Shown piece after piece: positions 1-5,777 of a stretch of 10,992 nucleotides of DNA. The stretch spans positions 1-10,992 of the forward strand of contig JAQTSP010000066.1 in assembly GCA_028711205.1 (NCBI GenBank). Reading direction: 5' to 3'. This DNA is from Eubacteriales bacterium. GTDB taxonomy: Bacteria; Bacillota; Clostridia; Christensenellales; SZUA-584. The notes under the pieces were generated by a model, which worked only from the letters and a program-made list of their open reading frames with translations, ran no database searches and was not told the origin of the DNA. Every line of letters begins with the position of its first letter. Position 1 is the stretch's first letter. The position numbers were made by a program, and so were the translations under genes.

Positions 1-22
1 TTTTTTTGAAATTTCAAAAAAA
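1..22. repeat. Perfect AT-rich palindrome at window edge
   Basis: Seven T, then GAAATTTC, then seven A form a perfect 22-bp palindrome directly at the left edge. On either strand it could fold as a weak hairpin with a U-run, so it may be the tail of a terminator for a gene outside the window. It is low in complexity and its role is not decidable here. Confidence 0.4.
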
Positions 23-93
23 TATTTTATTGGCCCGCAGTATCGCTATTTTTCAATGATAATACGCAAAACTCATACCTCATATATATTAAT

Positions 94-156
94 TTGCATA
101 ATCCAAATATTATAATTGCATAATCCAAATATCATAATTGCATAATCCGTGTATCA
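94..156. repeat. Three 22-bp tandem repeats
   Basis: A 22-bp unit beginning TTGCATAATCCAAATAT occurs at 94-115 and again at 116-137 with a single T/C difference. A third, decayed copy at 138-156 keeps the first 11 bases and the terminal ATCA. The spacing is exactly head to tail. The rest of positions 1-265 holds no convincing gene; apart from this array and the terminator beside it I see only small 5-bp stem-loops, around 185-197 and 212-231. Confidence 0.7.
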
Positions 157-178
157 AAAAAAGCCCGGCTAAGCGGGC
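156..178 (-). terminator. Rho-independent terminator of the coiled-coil gene
   Basis: Read on the minus strand, GCCCG, a six-base loop and CGGGC form a GC-rich hairpin followed directly by a run of seven T. It lies about 90 bases past the stop of the 266-580 gene and abuts the tandem repeats. Confidence 0.8.
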
Positions 179-265
179 CGTCATAACGTTGGTCAACGCA
201 TTTTTATTCGAGAGGCCTCCGCCGGTTCAGGCCACGGCTAAAATATAAGTGCATCTTGTAAAAAA

Positions 266-580
266 TTATACCTCTAAAGATATGACCCTGCTCAGCTTGT
301 CGCGCTGCACCTCAAAATATCCTCTCTTGTTGGATATCGAAAAAATCTCCTCTTCAATTTCTTCCATTCTTCTATTGCAGGCATGTATCGCATGATCCGT
401 TTCATGTTTAATATGTTTGCCGGCATCCAGCCGCTTGGCGTACTCATGAAGCAATATCTCTATCTTTTTTTCTTCCATCTCTTTTTGCAGCAACACTTCT
501 TCTTCAATCGTTCGCTCGATGATAACGTCGACGATCCTTCTTGCGTCGCCATAATCCAGATCTCGAATGCCTGATATCAT
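266..580 (-). CDS. Small coiled-coil protein of unknown function
   Basis: This encodes a 104-aa soluble, highly charged protein that I do not recognise. Most of it reads as alpha-helix with heptad-like spacing of Ile/Leu between Glu/Lys/Arg clusters, for example the EEEVLLQKEMEEKKIEILL stretch around residues 25-43 and MEEIEEEIF around 72-80, so a coiled coil or helical bundle is likely. There is no signal peptide or membrane helix. The ATG at 580 is chosen because a GGAAGGAAAG ribosome site lies just upstream and the predicted transcript start falls near 612. A longer TTG start at 613 would leave no leader and has no ribosome site. It is a single-gene unit with its own promoter (619-647) and terminator (156-178). 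It could be a structural or regulatory adaptor; no function is claimed. Confidence 0.7.
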   Translation of the reverse strand: MISGIRDLDYGDARRIVDVIIERTIEEEVLLQKEMEEKKIEILLHEYAKRLDAGKHIKHETDHAIHACNRRMEEIEEEIFSISNKRGYFEVQRDKLSRVISLEV

Positions 581-618
581 ATCAATCTTTCCTTCCGTGA
601 TAAAACTTAACAATTCAT

Positions 619-647
619 ATCATACATAGAATAACAATTAAAGTCAA
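619..647 (-). promoter_or_regulatory. Sigma-A-type promoter for the coiled-coil gene
   Basis: On the minus strand, TTGACT (642-647) and TATGAT (619-624) are separated by exactly 17 bases. The inferred start near 612 gives a leader of about 30 bases to the ATG at 580. Confidence 0.7.
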
Positions 648-704
648 TATTTTCCTTGTAAAATTTAATATTTATAGTAATTATTTCTTTATTTATCTTG
701 ACAT

Positions 705-725
705 AAAAAAACCGCCCTTAGGCGG
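705..725 (-). terminator. Rho-independent terminator of the NYN gene
   Basis: On the minus strand, CCGCC, loop TAAG and GGCGG are followed by seven T. The hairpin starts 14 bases after the stop codon of the NYN-domain gene, a typical intrinsic terminator. Confidence 0.88.
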
Positions 726-738
726 CTTTCCTGCGTCT

Positions 739-1494
739 TTATTTTTTATCTTTGTTTCTGATATATTTAAAAACGACATTGGGGTTGCTCGTCTTGCGCG
801 ACTGTATCTCGAACCGTTTCAGCGACGAAATGAACGGCGTCAGTTTTGTAAAGCCATAGTTGCGCGTATCAAAATCGGGATAGCGTTTGTTGAGTTTCTT
901 GCCGACTTCGCCCATGTATACCCATCCGTCGTCGTCGCTGCTTTCGTCAACAATCAGCTGGATCGCCTCGATCAGCTTCTCCCGGCTCGCCATGCCGTCT
1001 TTTCCGCCTTCCTGATGGCGCGCCTCCTGCTGTGCCGGGCTGTCCGGTGCTGTGGTCACCGAAGCCAAAACCTCAAGGTATTTAAACTGCTCGCACGCGG
1101 CGATGAACGGCGGCGGCGTTTTCTTTTCTCCCATGCCCAATACAAACATGCCGGATTCTCTCAGGCGCGCGGCCAGCTTTGTAAAATCGCTGTCGCTCGA
1201 TACGATGCAGAACCCATCCACGCTGCTCGAATAGAGTATGTCCATCGCGTCGATAATCAGCGCGGCGTCTGTCGCATTCTTGCCCGTCGTATAGCTGTAC
1301 TGCTGTATCGGCGTGATCGAATAGTTGAGAAGCACGTTCTTCCAAGACGTCATCTGCGATTTTGTCCAGTCCCCGTAGATGCGTTTATATGTCGGCGTAC
1401 CGTGATTGGATATCTCATCCAATATAAACTTTATATATTTTTCCGACACATTGTCGGCGTCTATCAACACGGCAATATTTCTGTCGTTTTCCAT
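739..1494 (-). CDS. NYN-domain (LabA/DUF88-like) nuclease with LOTUS-like C-terminus
   Basis: This 251-aa cytosolic protein has two domains. Residues about 6-142 match the NYN/PIN-like ribonuclease fold: the IDADN strand-end motif (Asp12, Asp14), ATDAALI (Asp76) and the SSDSDF motif (Asp101, Asp103) supply the acidic metal-binding pocket of this family. A polar linker (about 148-170) leads to residues 171-247, a winged-helix-like domain resembling OST-HTH/LOTUS, which in other proteins binds RNA. The NYN-LOTUS pairing is known in bacteria and suggests RNA cleavage or processing; the substrate is unknown. The ATG at 1494 follows an AGGACAGGA ribosome site and sits just below a promoter at 1519-1546. 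An upstream extension to 1590 would cross that promoter and is rejected. It is a single-gene unit with its own terminator. Confidence 0.9.
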   Translation of the reverse strand: MENDRNIAVLIDADNVSEKYIKFILDEISNHGTPTYKRIYGDWTKSQMTSWKNVLLNYSITPIQQYSYTTGKNATDAALIIDAMDILYSSSVDGFCIVSSDSDFTKLAARLRESGMFVLGMGEKKTPPPFIAACEQFKYLEVLASVTTAPDSPAQQEARHQEGGKDGMASREKLIEAIQLIVDESSDDDGWVYMGEVGKKLNKRYPDFDTRNYGFTKLTPFISSLKRFEIQSRKTSNPNVVFKYIRNKDKK

Positions 1495-1518
1495 AAGCTT
1501 CCTGTCCTTTTTACATTC

Positions 1519-1546
1519 AGTATACCATATCTGCAAACTTTGGCAA
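1519..1546 (-). promoter_or_regulatory. Promoter for the NYN gene
   Basis: On the minus strand, TTGCCA (1541-1546) and TATACT (1519-1524) are spaced 16 bases apart. The start would fall near 1512, leaving a short leader that contains the ribosome site. This supports the ATG at 1494 as the true start. Confidence 0.65.
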
Positions 1547-1588
1547 GTCTCGCGCGTCAACGTTTTTTGCAGCGCACTCGAGACAAAC

Positions 1589-1624
1589 ACAGACCGCCCC
1601 GATTGAATTTCCGGTGCGGTCTGT
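1589..1624. other. Nine-bp GC-rich stem-loop upstream of the NYN gene
   Basis: ACAGACCGC (1589-1597) and GCGGTCTGT (1616-1624) are perfect complements around an 18-base loop. On the minus strand a long T-rich tract precedes the stem but only GTTTGTC follows it. It is therefore either a weak terminator for a transcript starting near 1670 or a structured leader element. Confidence 0.55.
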
Positions 1625-1673
1625 GAAAGAAGAAAAAAAATGAAAAATGTATTGCTGTGCGCTGCCTATATAC

Positions 1674-1704
1674 ATTATACAGTATCCACCTAGGGGTAAG
1701 TCAA
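1674..1704 (-). promoter_or_regulatory. Possible second minus-strand promoter far upstream of the NYN gene
   Basis: On the minus strand, TTGACT (1699-1704) is followed by TATAAT (1674-1679) at a long 19-base spacing, or by TGTATA at 17. A transcript from here would run about 45 bases through a T-rich tract into the 1589-1624 hairpin. Confidence 0.35.
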
Positions 1705-1722
1705 CCCATATATATAAATATA

Positions 1723-1751
1723 ATGTTAATTTTTTGTGAAATAATTAACAT
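1723..1751. repeat. Inverted repeat, possible operator
   Basis: ATGTTAATT (1723-1731) and AATTAACAT (1743-1751) are perfect 9-bp arms separated by 11 bases. They lie about 20 bases upstream of the candidate promoter at 1674-1704. There is no T-run on either side, so a protein-binding dyad fits better than a terminator. Confidence 0.45.
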
Positions 1752-1908
1752 TCCGTATACAATTACGCTATTATTGAGGTTTTTTTAAAATAAACGCGCT
1801 TTTTGATTGGAATATTGAAATCTTTGGAAGAAGCAAAAGCCTTATTATTGACCACGGTTGAAACGGCGAACCGGCCGCCCTCTTGAGCAAAGCGAAGGAG
1901 CTGTGCAA
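1752..1908. other. Gene-poor AT-rich stretch with one doubtful ORF
   Basis: A 61-codon minus-strand frame crosses this stretch (1763-1948). It has no ribosome site, and its first codons run through the perfect hairpin at 1909-1940. I see no domain in it, and consider it more likely intergenic or dispersed-repeat sequence than a gene. Apart from the flanking hairpins I see nothing else here. Confidence 0.4.
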
Positions 1909-1940
1909 AACACCGCCATCGGCAGTCCAATGGCGGTGTT
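1909..1940 (-). terminator. Probable terminator of the AT-rich two-gene operon
   Basis: AACACCGCCAT (1909-1919) and ATGGCGGTGTT (1930-1940) are perfect 11-bp arms around a 10-base loop. On the minus strand the stem ends in TTTT before GCAC, about 30 bases past the stop of the 351-aa gene. The stem is strong but the T-run is short, so efficiency is uncertain. Confidence 0.55.
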
Positions 1941-1971
1941 CCCAACACAAACCTTTTTTATAACAACAACT

Positions 1972-3027
1972 TTAAACAACAAGGTCTTCTTCATATGAAC
2001 ATGTCTCAACTGCAATACATTCTCCTCTCCTTAAATAACCCGGCTTGATTTTTCGTCCATACCGAAACCTGTTAATGTTCTTAATATTTATATTCCGGCT
2101 CGTTATGTTCTTGATTATACTTTCAGTAAATTCTTTTTTTATTGTGGAGTCAGATAAAATATAGACTGTTTCAGTCCCTCTGCCTAAACTGTTTAATGCT
2201 GTTTTACAATACGGAGCAATCCCTTGATATCTCATCGTATCTTTTATGCCCACAATTAATATATGCACTTTAAAATATACTCTGTTAATATTTAAATTAA
2301 CATTAACCCCAGGTTCCTTCGTCGCAATATTATATAAAAACCCGATAAACTCTCTGGATTCGTCTTTTAAACATTCATCCTCTATTGCCGGATATACTTT
2401 CATCCCCGCTTTTTGAAATTCTCTTAACAAAACAGAATATAATAGATTTGTGTCATCCAGCTCTTTTATTTTCGTTATCATATCATTGATATCATCGTTA
2501 TCTTCTCTTATTTTATCAAGATACTGTGTATCAAAATGCTCCAATCCCTCATCCCAGCATTTATGGATGATTTTTCGCGTCACTATAAGGTCGGTCGCTT
2601 TCATTACTGATTTATCAATGTATTTTCTTGCTTTTGGTATCAGTCCTTTTGCGATATACTCATTTATTGCATAGATCATGTTGTGTGTTTTGTTATATTT
2701 ATCCGACATTCGAACTATTATCTGGTTATTTTCAAGGAGTGTTTCGACGTCTGTTTCTTTTACCCATTTGATTTTTAAATTATACGGCAGAATATTGCAT
2801 GATTCCTCGGCGATTTCCTTTGAAGCTTTTAAAACTTTCGATTGTATTTCTAATGATATGCCGGACTTTCTCAATCCATTAGAACACCATCTGAATAATT
2901 TGCATATCTTACTGATGATATATTCGATTTTTTCAAAGTGCTTTACAAATAAAACGATAATGATAATTATTAGAAACACCGTCGTTCCAAATATTGTGAT
3001 TATTATTGTAAATAATTTTTCAGGCAT
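1972..3027 (-). CDS. Membrane-anchored 351-aa protein of unknown function
   Basis: I do not recognise this family. Residues about 5-28 are a single, very hydrophobic helix (a long Ile/Leu/Val run around LIIIIIVLFV) followed by Lys/Arg-rich sequence, so an N-terminal membrane anchor with a cytosolic body of about 320 residues is likely. The body is mixed alpha/beta: an Asn-His-rich helical part near residues 110-160, an acidic helical region near 165-200 (EDNDDINDMITKIKELDD), then a C-terminal part rich in beta strands (VYFKVHILIVGIK, ETVYILSD) ending in a charged tail. The ATG follows the upstream gene's stop by only two bases, so the two are translationally coupled. Base and codon usage is far more AT-rich than in all neighbours, indicating recent acquisition. 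It occupies the position after the large terminase where a portal gene would be expected. A cargo or defence role is inference from context only. Confidence 0.8.
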   Translation of the reverse strand: MPEKLFTIIITIFGTTVFLIIIIIVLFVKHFEKIEYIISKICKLFRWCSNGLRKSGISLEIQSKVLKASKEIAEESCNILPYNLKIKWVKETDVETLLENNQIIVRMSDKYNKTHNMIYAINEYIAKGLIPKARKYIDKSVMKATDLIVTRKIIHKCWDEGLEHFDTQYLDKIREDNDDINDMITKIKELDDTNLLYSVLLREFQKAGMKVYPAIEDECLKDESREFIGFLYNIATKEPGVNVNLNINRVYFKVHILIVGIKDTMRYQGIAPYCKTALNSLGRGTETVYILSDSTIKKEFTESIIKNITSRNINIKNINRFRYGRKIKPGYLRRGECIAVETCSYEEDLVV

Positions 3028-3029
3028 GT

Positions 3030-3299
3030 TTACCCCGTTCCGGCCATCTCTAAAGTTTTTTTATAGCACTCATACTTTGAACAACAAAATAATATTTCTT
3101 TTCCTGAAGGGATGATACATTGAAAATTCTCAAATGTTATTGTGTCATTACAATACATACATTTAAGTCTGCCTTCTTTGTATTTTTCCAGACAACCGAT
3201 CGATTTCAGCAGATCTTCAATATCACTGTCATGAACGACATGCAGCTCACCTTTATTCATAAGCAACCATCCAACCTTGTTTTTATTATATTTTAACAT
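3030..3299 (-). CDS. Small Cys-rich, probably zinc-binding protein, operon partner
   Basis: This encodes 89 aa, not matched to a named family by eye. The N-terminal half is a short alpha/beta region (VGWLLMNKGELHVVHDSD, then a helix around DIEDLLKSIG). The C-terminal half holds a CxxC pair (CMYC), a single Cys about 11 residues on, a CC pair and a further Cys four residues later (CCSKYEC), which reads as a small zinc ribbon or treble-clef-like knuckle. The ATG at 3299 is chosen because a TAAGGAAG ribosome site lies eight bases upstream. A longer start at 3344 has none. Its stop is two bases before the ATG of the 351-aa membrane protein. No clear promoter is visible upstream, so it may be read from the terminase transcript. 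It shares the high AT content of its partner. Confidence 0.78.
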   Translation of the reverse strand: MLKYNKNKVGWLLMNKGELHVVHDSDIEDLLKSIGCLEKYKEGRLKCMYCNDTITFENFQCIIPSGKEILFCCSKYECYKKTLEMAGTG

Positions 3300-3348
3300 A
3301 ATAGCCACTTCCTTACAATACATATGTATGATAATTTTTTCCATATTA

Positions 3349-3384
3349 TTAAAAAAAATTCACCGTTTCCGCTTCCTCACTCAT
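3349..3384 (-). pseudogene. Remnant start of the phage gene after terL (portal position)
   Basis: An ATG overlaps the last codons of the large terminase by 8 bases in another frame and reads MSEEAETVN-FF before a stop in the AT-rich tract. Overlapping starts of this kind are usual between terL and the portal gene. The first nine codons have terminase-like composition and the sequence then turns abruptly to A/T at about 3360, so this looks like a portal gene cut off at a recombination junction. Assignment as portal is from position only. Confidence 0.4.
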
Positions 3385-4828
3385 ATCCCCCGATCAGGTA
3401 ATCCTCTCCCACCTCGCCGTTCGCGTGTACTACGCGCCTCAGAAAAGGGTTGCTCCCGGGCATCGTGTTCGCCTCGGGCCAAAGCTGACGCCGCGAACAC
3501 CAGTACCTGAGAGCGTCCGGGCTATGCGTGACCTCGTGCGGCTCGGTCGCCGCGTCGTTGACGTTGTGCGTATCGTGCTGCAGCAGCGGCAGCGCGCGCA
3601 GTATCGGCGTGCATGTGCCAAAGAACATCATGCGCGGCCGCCCGTCGTCCGCCTTCAGATATTCCTTGACGCCAAGCCAACCGTCGATGCGGCTGTTGCC
3701 GGATTTCACAAGCGGCACACCGTTTTCGGCAAAAATCTCTGCCGCGCTGCGCCCGCTGTCCTGCCGCCGGTTCCAGAGGTCGGGCGGCGCGATGACCTCC
3801 TCGATCGTTTCTTCCGTCATGCCGCGTACCGCCCATGCGGCCGCTGACACGGTAAGGCCCGGGCGCTCGATGCTGCGGTAGCAATACACCTGCCCGCCCG
3901 TATCAACGGCGAACCACAAGACAGCCAGCATATCAAGGCCGTAGTCGAGCGCTGCGCTTTTACGCCATTCGTCGGGTATGGGGAACGGCGCGCAAACGTG
4001 CGCCTCCTCGCTGAACTCGCCGAAGTACTGCCCCGCGAACACGCCCCAGTCGCCGTCAAGCCACGCGCGCCTGAGCACCTCCGGCAGGTTTTGAAGCTGC
4101 CGCACATAGTCCGCCTGCTGCCGCGCCGCCTCCTTTATTTCGCTCAGCGGTTTTTGGCCGCGCCGTTTCTTCAGTCGCCGCAATGCGTCCCTGTACCCCG
4201 CGTCGGCCTCAAAAAGCGGTGCGTTGTCCCAGACCCGCGCCTGTATGAACGTATAGTCGTCCGCCGACTCGCTGCGCCGGTACTCGCGGTCGATGAACAG
4301 CCGCTTGACCCACGTGTGCCCGATGCCGCCCGGGTTGCACGTCAGATACGTGCGTTTTGGGAAACCGTTCACGCCGCGCACGCATGCGTTCAGCCATCTG
4401 AACTGATATTCCGAAAGCTGCGTCGCCTCGTCGATGAACAGTACGTCATATTCCTGCCCCTGATACTGCAACACGTCGCTCTCATACGCACAGTACCCAA
4501 GCTTGAGGCGCGATCCCCACGGGAACGTGAACGCCTTCTCGGTGTCGTTGTAGGCGGGCCTCATATCATCGGGGAACACGTTGTATACCGCAAGCAGCCG
4601 CTTTGTGTGGTTCTCGCGAAGCTCTGGCAGTGTCCGCCGCACGATCAGCATCTGTATGCCGGGGTGCTGGAATGCGAGATACGCCGCCTTTGCCCTGATC
4701 GCGTGCGACTTTCCGCCGCCTCTCGCACCGCCGTACCCGACATAGCGCGTGTCCGCCGTGAGGAACCGCTCCTGCTTTTTCGTGGGCCTGCCGAACGCCG
4801 CTCTCAATACCTTCTCTTCCTCGTTCAT
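3377..4828 (-). CDS. terL: Phage terminase large subunit
   Basis: This is the DNA-packaging motor of a tailed phage: an ATPase plus headful/cos nuclease that docks on the portal and drives DNA into the prohead. The frame encodes 483 aa, full family length. The N-terminal ATPase shows Walker A GARGGGKS (34-41), Walker B VLFIDEAT (129-136, Asp133 and Glu134) and the coupling motif TCNPGG (163-168). The C-terminal RNase H-like nuclease begins at ALDYG (Asp295) and ends at HSPDALRYW (Asp438), two of the expected metal ligands. The ATG at 4828 is the only in-frame start after an upstream stop. Its AAGGAG lies a long 13 bases away. The gene appears intact, yet the small subunit lies about 950 bases upstream beyond ferredoxin and PadR genes, and no portal follows. 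The reading is therefore a prophage remnant. GC-rich like the host genes. Confidence 0.95.
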   Translation of the reverse strand: MNEEEKVLRAAFGRPTKKQERFLTADTRYVGYGGARGGGKSHAIRAKAAYLAFQHPGIQMLIVRRTLPELRENHTKRLLAVYNVFPDDMRPAYNDTEKAFTFPWGSRLKLGYCAYESDVLQYQGQEYDVLFIDEATQLSEYQFRWLNACVRGVNGFPKRTYLTCNPGGIGHTWVKRLFIDREYRRSESADDYTFIQARVWDNAPLFEADAGYRDALRRLKKRRGQKPLSEIKEAARQQADYVRQLQNLPEVLRRAWLDGDWGVFAGQYFGEFSEEAHVCAPFPIPDEWRKSAALDYGLDMLAVLWFAVDTGGQVYCYRSIERPGLTVSAAAWAVRGMTEETIEEVIAPPDLWNRRQDSGRSAAEIFAENGVPLVKSGNSRIDGWLGVKEYLKADDGRPRMMFFGTCTPILRALPLLQHDTHNVNDAATEPHEVTHSPDALRYWCSRRQLWPEANTMPGSNPFLRRVVHANGEVGEDYLIGGYE

Positions 4829-4858
4829 CGTCTCTCATCCGCTCCTTTTTTGCGCATC

Positions 4859-4887
4859 AAAAAACGTCAAACACAAACCGCTTGACG
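4859..4887 (-). terminator. Probable terminator after the ferredoxin gene
   Basis: On the minus strand, CGTCAA (4882-4887) pairs with TTGACG (4865-4870) around an 11-base loop and is followed by six T. The stem is short, but position and T-run are right. It separates the ferredoxin from the large terminase gene. Confidence 0.55.
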
Positions 4888-4920
4888 CTTTCGCACTTTC
4901 TCATGTTTCTTGCTTTGCCT

Positions 4921-5109
4921 TTATTTAATGGTAATCACATCCACGGGACAGCTCTCTGCGGCCTCCGCCGCCGCATCCTCCGTATCTTTTGGTATCTCGT
5001 CAACATATACCTCGGCCTTGCCGTCATCGGCCATCCGAAACACTTCGGGGCATGTGTCCACGCACACCTCGCACGCGATACATCCGTCGCGGTCGATCTC
5101 CGCTTTCAT
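4921..5109 (-). CDS. [4Fe-4S] ferredoxin, single-cluster type
   Basis: This encodes a 62-aa acidic cytosolic electron carrier. The sequence DGCIACEVCVDTCPEVF gives Cys10, Cys13 and Cys16 (CxxCxxC) plus Cys20-Pro, and ESCPVDVI near the C-terminus supplies Cys54-Pro. In the single-cluster Clostridium/Bacillus ferredoxins the ligands are the first three Cys and the distal CP cysteine, so one [4Fe-4S] cluster is expected here, with Cys20 the extra residue seen in two-cluster relatives. The length fits this family. The ATG at 5109 has GAAGGAAG eight bases upstream. A start at 5127 would consume that site and is less likely. It lies downstream of the PadR and two-helix genes on the same strand, with no terminator between, so may be the last gene of that unit. 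Its redox partner is not in view. Confidence 0.93.
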   Translation of the reverse strand: MKAEIDRDGCIACEVCVDTCPEVFRMADDGKAEVYVDEIPKDTEDAAAEAAESCPVDVITIK

Positions 5110-5165
5110 GCTGTTCACTTCCTTCATCTTATTTCATGACAATAGTTTTTCCCGCGCCTGAGATA

Positions 5166-5324
5166 TTATACCGCGGCCGTCAGCACGGCCAGCGCGATCA
5201 GCCTGATGACAAACATCAAACTCTGCTGCGCCCCGTCTGCCGCCATATATATGATCAGCGTCACGATCAGCGCGGCAGATACCGCGAGCGATGAGCCGAT
5301 CATCCATTTTGATTTATTGCTCAG
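5166..5324 (-). CDS. Two-helix membrane micropeptide downstream of PadR
   Basis: This is an open frame of 52 codons from a CTG at 5324, or 45 aa from the ATG at 5303. It reads LSNKSKW followed by two hydrophobic helices: about SLAVSAALIVTLIIYMA and SLMFVIRLIALAVLTAAV, joined by a short polar turn (ADGAQQ). Positive residues lie before helix 1 and one Arg sits in helix 2. The frame opens five bases after the PadR stop, so translation by coupling is plausible. No good ribosome site precedes either start, which is the main doubt. Membrane proteins commonly follow PadR genes and are the genes they control, so this could be the remnant or whole of such a target. Function unknown. Confidence 0.5.
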   Translation of the reverse strand: MSNKSKWMIGSSLAVSAALIVTLIIYMAADGAQQSLMFVIRLIALAVLTAAV

Positions 5325-5329
5325 CTATT

Positions 5330-5658
5330 TCATTTTGCTGACTGCTCCAATACTTTTCCAACGATCCGTTGCGTCAATCCCCAGTTCTGCTCAAACTGTG
5401 AGAACGCCTGCTTTCTCTTTTGCGTCAGTTCGTAGTATTTTCGCGGCGGCCCAAGGCGGGAAGCCTTTTTTTCGAACCGAAGCTCACCCTTATTCTCAAG
5501 CCGGGTGAGTATCGGATACACCGTCGCCTCGGCCACATCGGAAAAGCCAAATGTTTTGAGGCGCTCGATCACGCGGTAACCGTAACTGGGTTCGGCCCAA
5601 GCAGCGCCAGCACGCGCCCCTCGAGTATGCCCTTCATCAACTGCGTATCATCTGCCAT
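5330..5658 (-). pseudogene. PadR-family transcriptional regulator, frameshifted
   Basis: PadR proteins are dimeric winged-helix repressors of about 105-110 aa. The first 23 codons from the ATG at 5658 read MADDTQLMKGILEGRVLALLGPN, the classic PadR N-terminus, with a GGGGGTG ribosome site. The family pattern then continues in another frame as SYGYRVIERLKTFGF...ATVYPILTRLENKGELRFEKK, the recognition wing and helix, to a normal C-terminal helix ending near EQSAK. The two halves meet at an AACCC before codon AGT (about 5587-5590), where exactly one base is missing. The upstream frame ends at a TGA at 5569-5571 after 29 aa. Restoring one base gives a 109-aa protein. It is either a genuine recent inactivation or a sequencing error in the C-run. 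The promoter and operator upstream are intact. Confidence 0.85.
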
Positions 5659-5673
5659 ACCGTCACCCCCGCT

Positions 5674-5702
5674 ATTATGCAATACATAGTACCTGCATTC
5701 AA
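5674..5702 (-). promoter_or_regulatory. Promoter of the PadR gene
   Basis: On the minus strand, TTGAAT (5697-5702) and CATAAT (5674-5679) are separated by 17 bases. The start would be near 5667, just above the ribosome site at the 5658 ATG. The spacer is occupied by one arm of the inverted repeat at 5679-5726. Confidence 0.75.
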
Positions 5703-5726
5703 TACACCACAGCTACTATGTATTGC
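5679..5726. promoter_or_regulatory. PadR operator: paired 13-bp inverted repeats
   Basis: GCAATACATAGTA (5679-5691) and TACTATGTATTGC (5714-5726) are perfect inverted copies separated by 22 bases. One copy covers the -35/-10 spacer and the edge of the -10; the other lies upstream of the -35. Each arm also contains the small self-complementary-ended core TACATAGTA/TACTATGTA. PadR repressors commonly autoregulate by binding ATGT/ACAT-containing dyads at their own promoter, so this is inferred to be the site of the adjacent PadR protein. Confidence 0.7.
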
Positions 5727-5777
5727 AAGTACCTCGGCGAATAATTTTGACGATCGTTCAATGATGCATGTGTCAGC

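Noticed and set aside
94..156. CRISPR array
   Set aside because: The 22-bp units are head to tail with no spacers between them and no cas genes nearby.
205..235. tRNA-like GGTTCAGGCC near the left end
   Set aside because: No acceptor, D or anticodon arms can be built around it.
1494..1590. N-terminal extension of the NYN protein to 1590
   Set aside because: The extra 32 codons cross the -35/-10 promoter at 1519-1546 and lack a ribosome site.
1763..1948. A 61-codon minus-strand frame (MLGTPPLDC...)
   Set aside because: It has no ribosome site, and its start region is the perfect terminator-like hairpin at 1909-1940. The protein has no recognisable fold pattern, so I treat the stretch as intergenic.
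3998..4885. Long plus-strand open frame of 295 codons opposite the large terminase
   Set aside because: It is a GC-rich mirror frame of terL, which has all its catalytic motifs. The plus frame is Arg/Pro-rich without domains or a ribosome site.
5569..5600. Programmed -1 frameshifting in the PadR gene
   Set aside because: The join site lacks a classical slippery heptamer and I see no stimulatory stem. A simple one-base loss or sequencing error explains it better.
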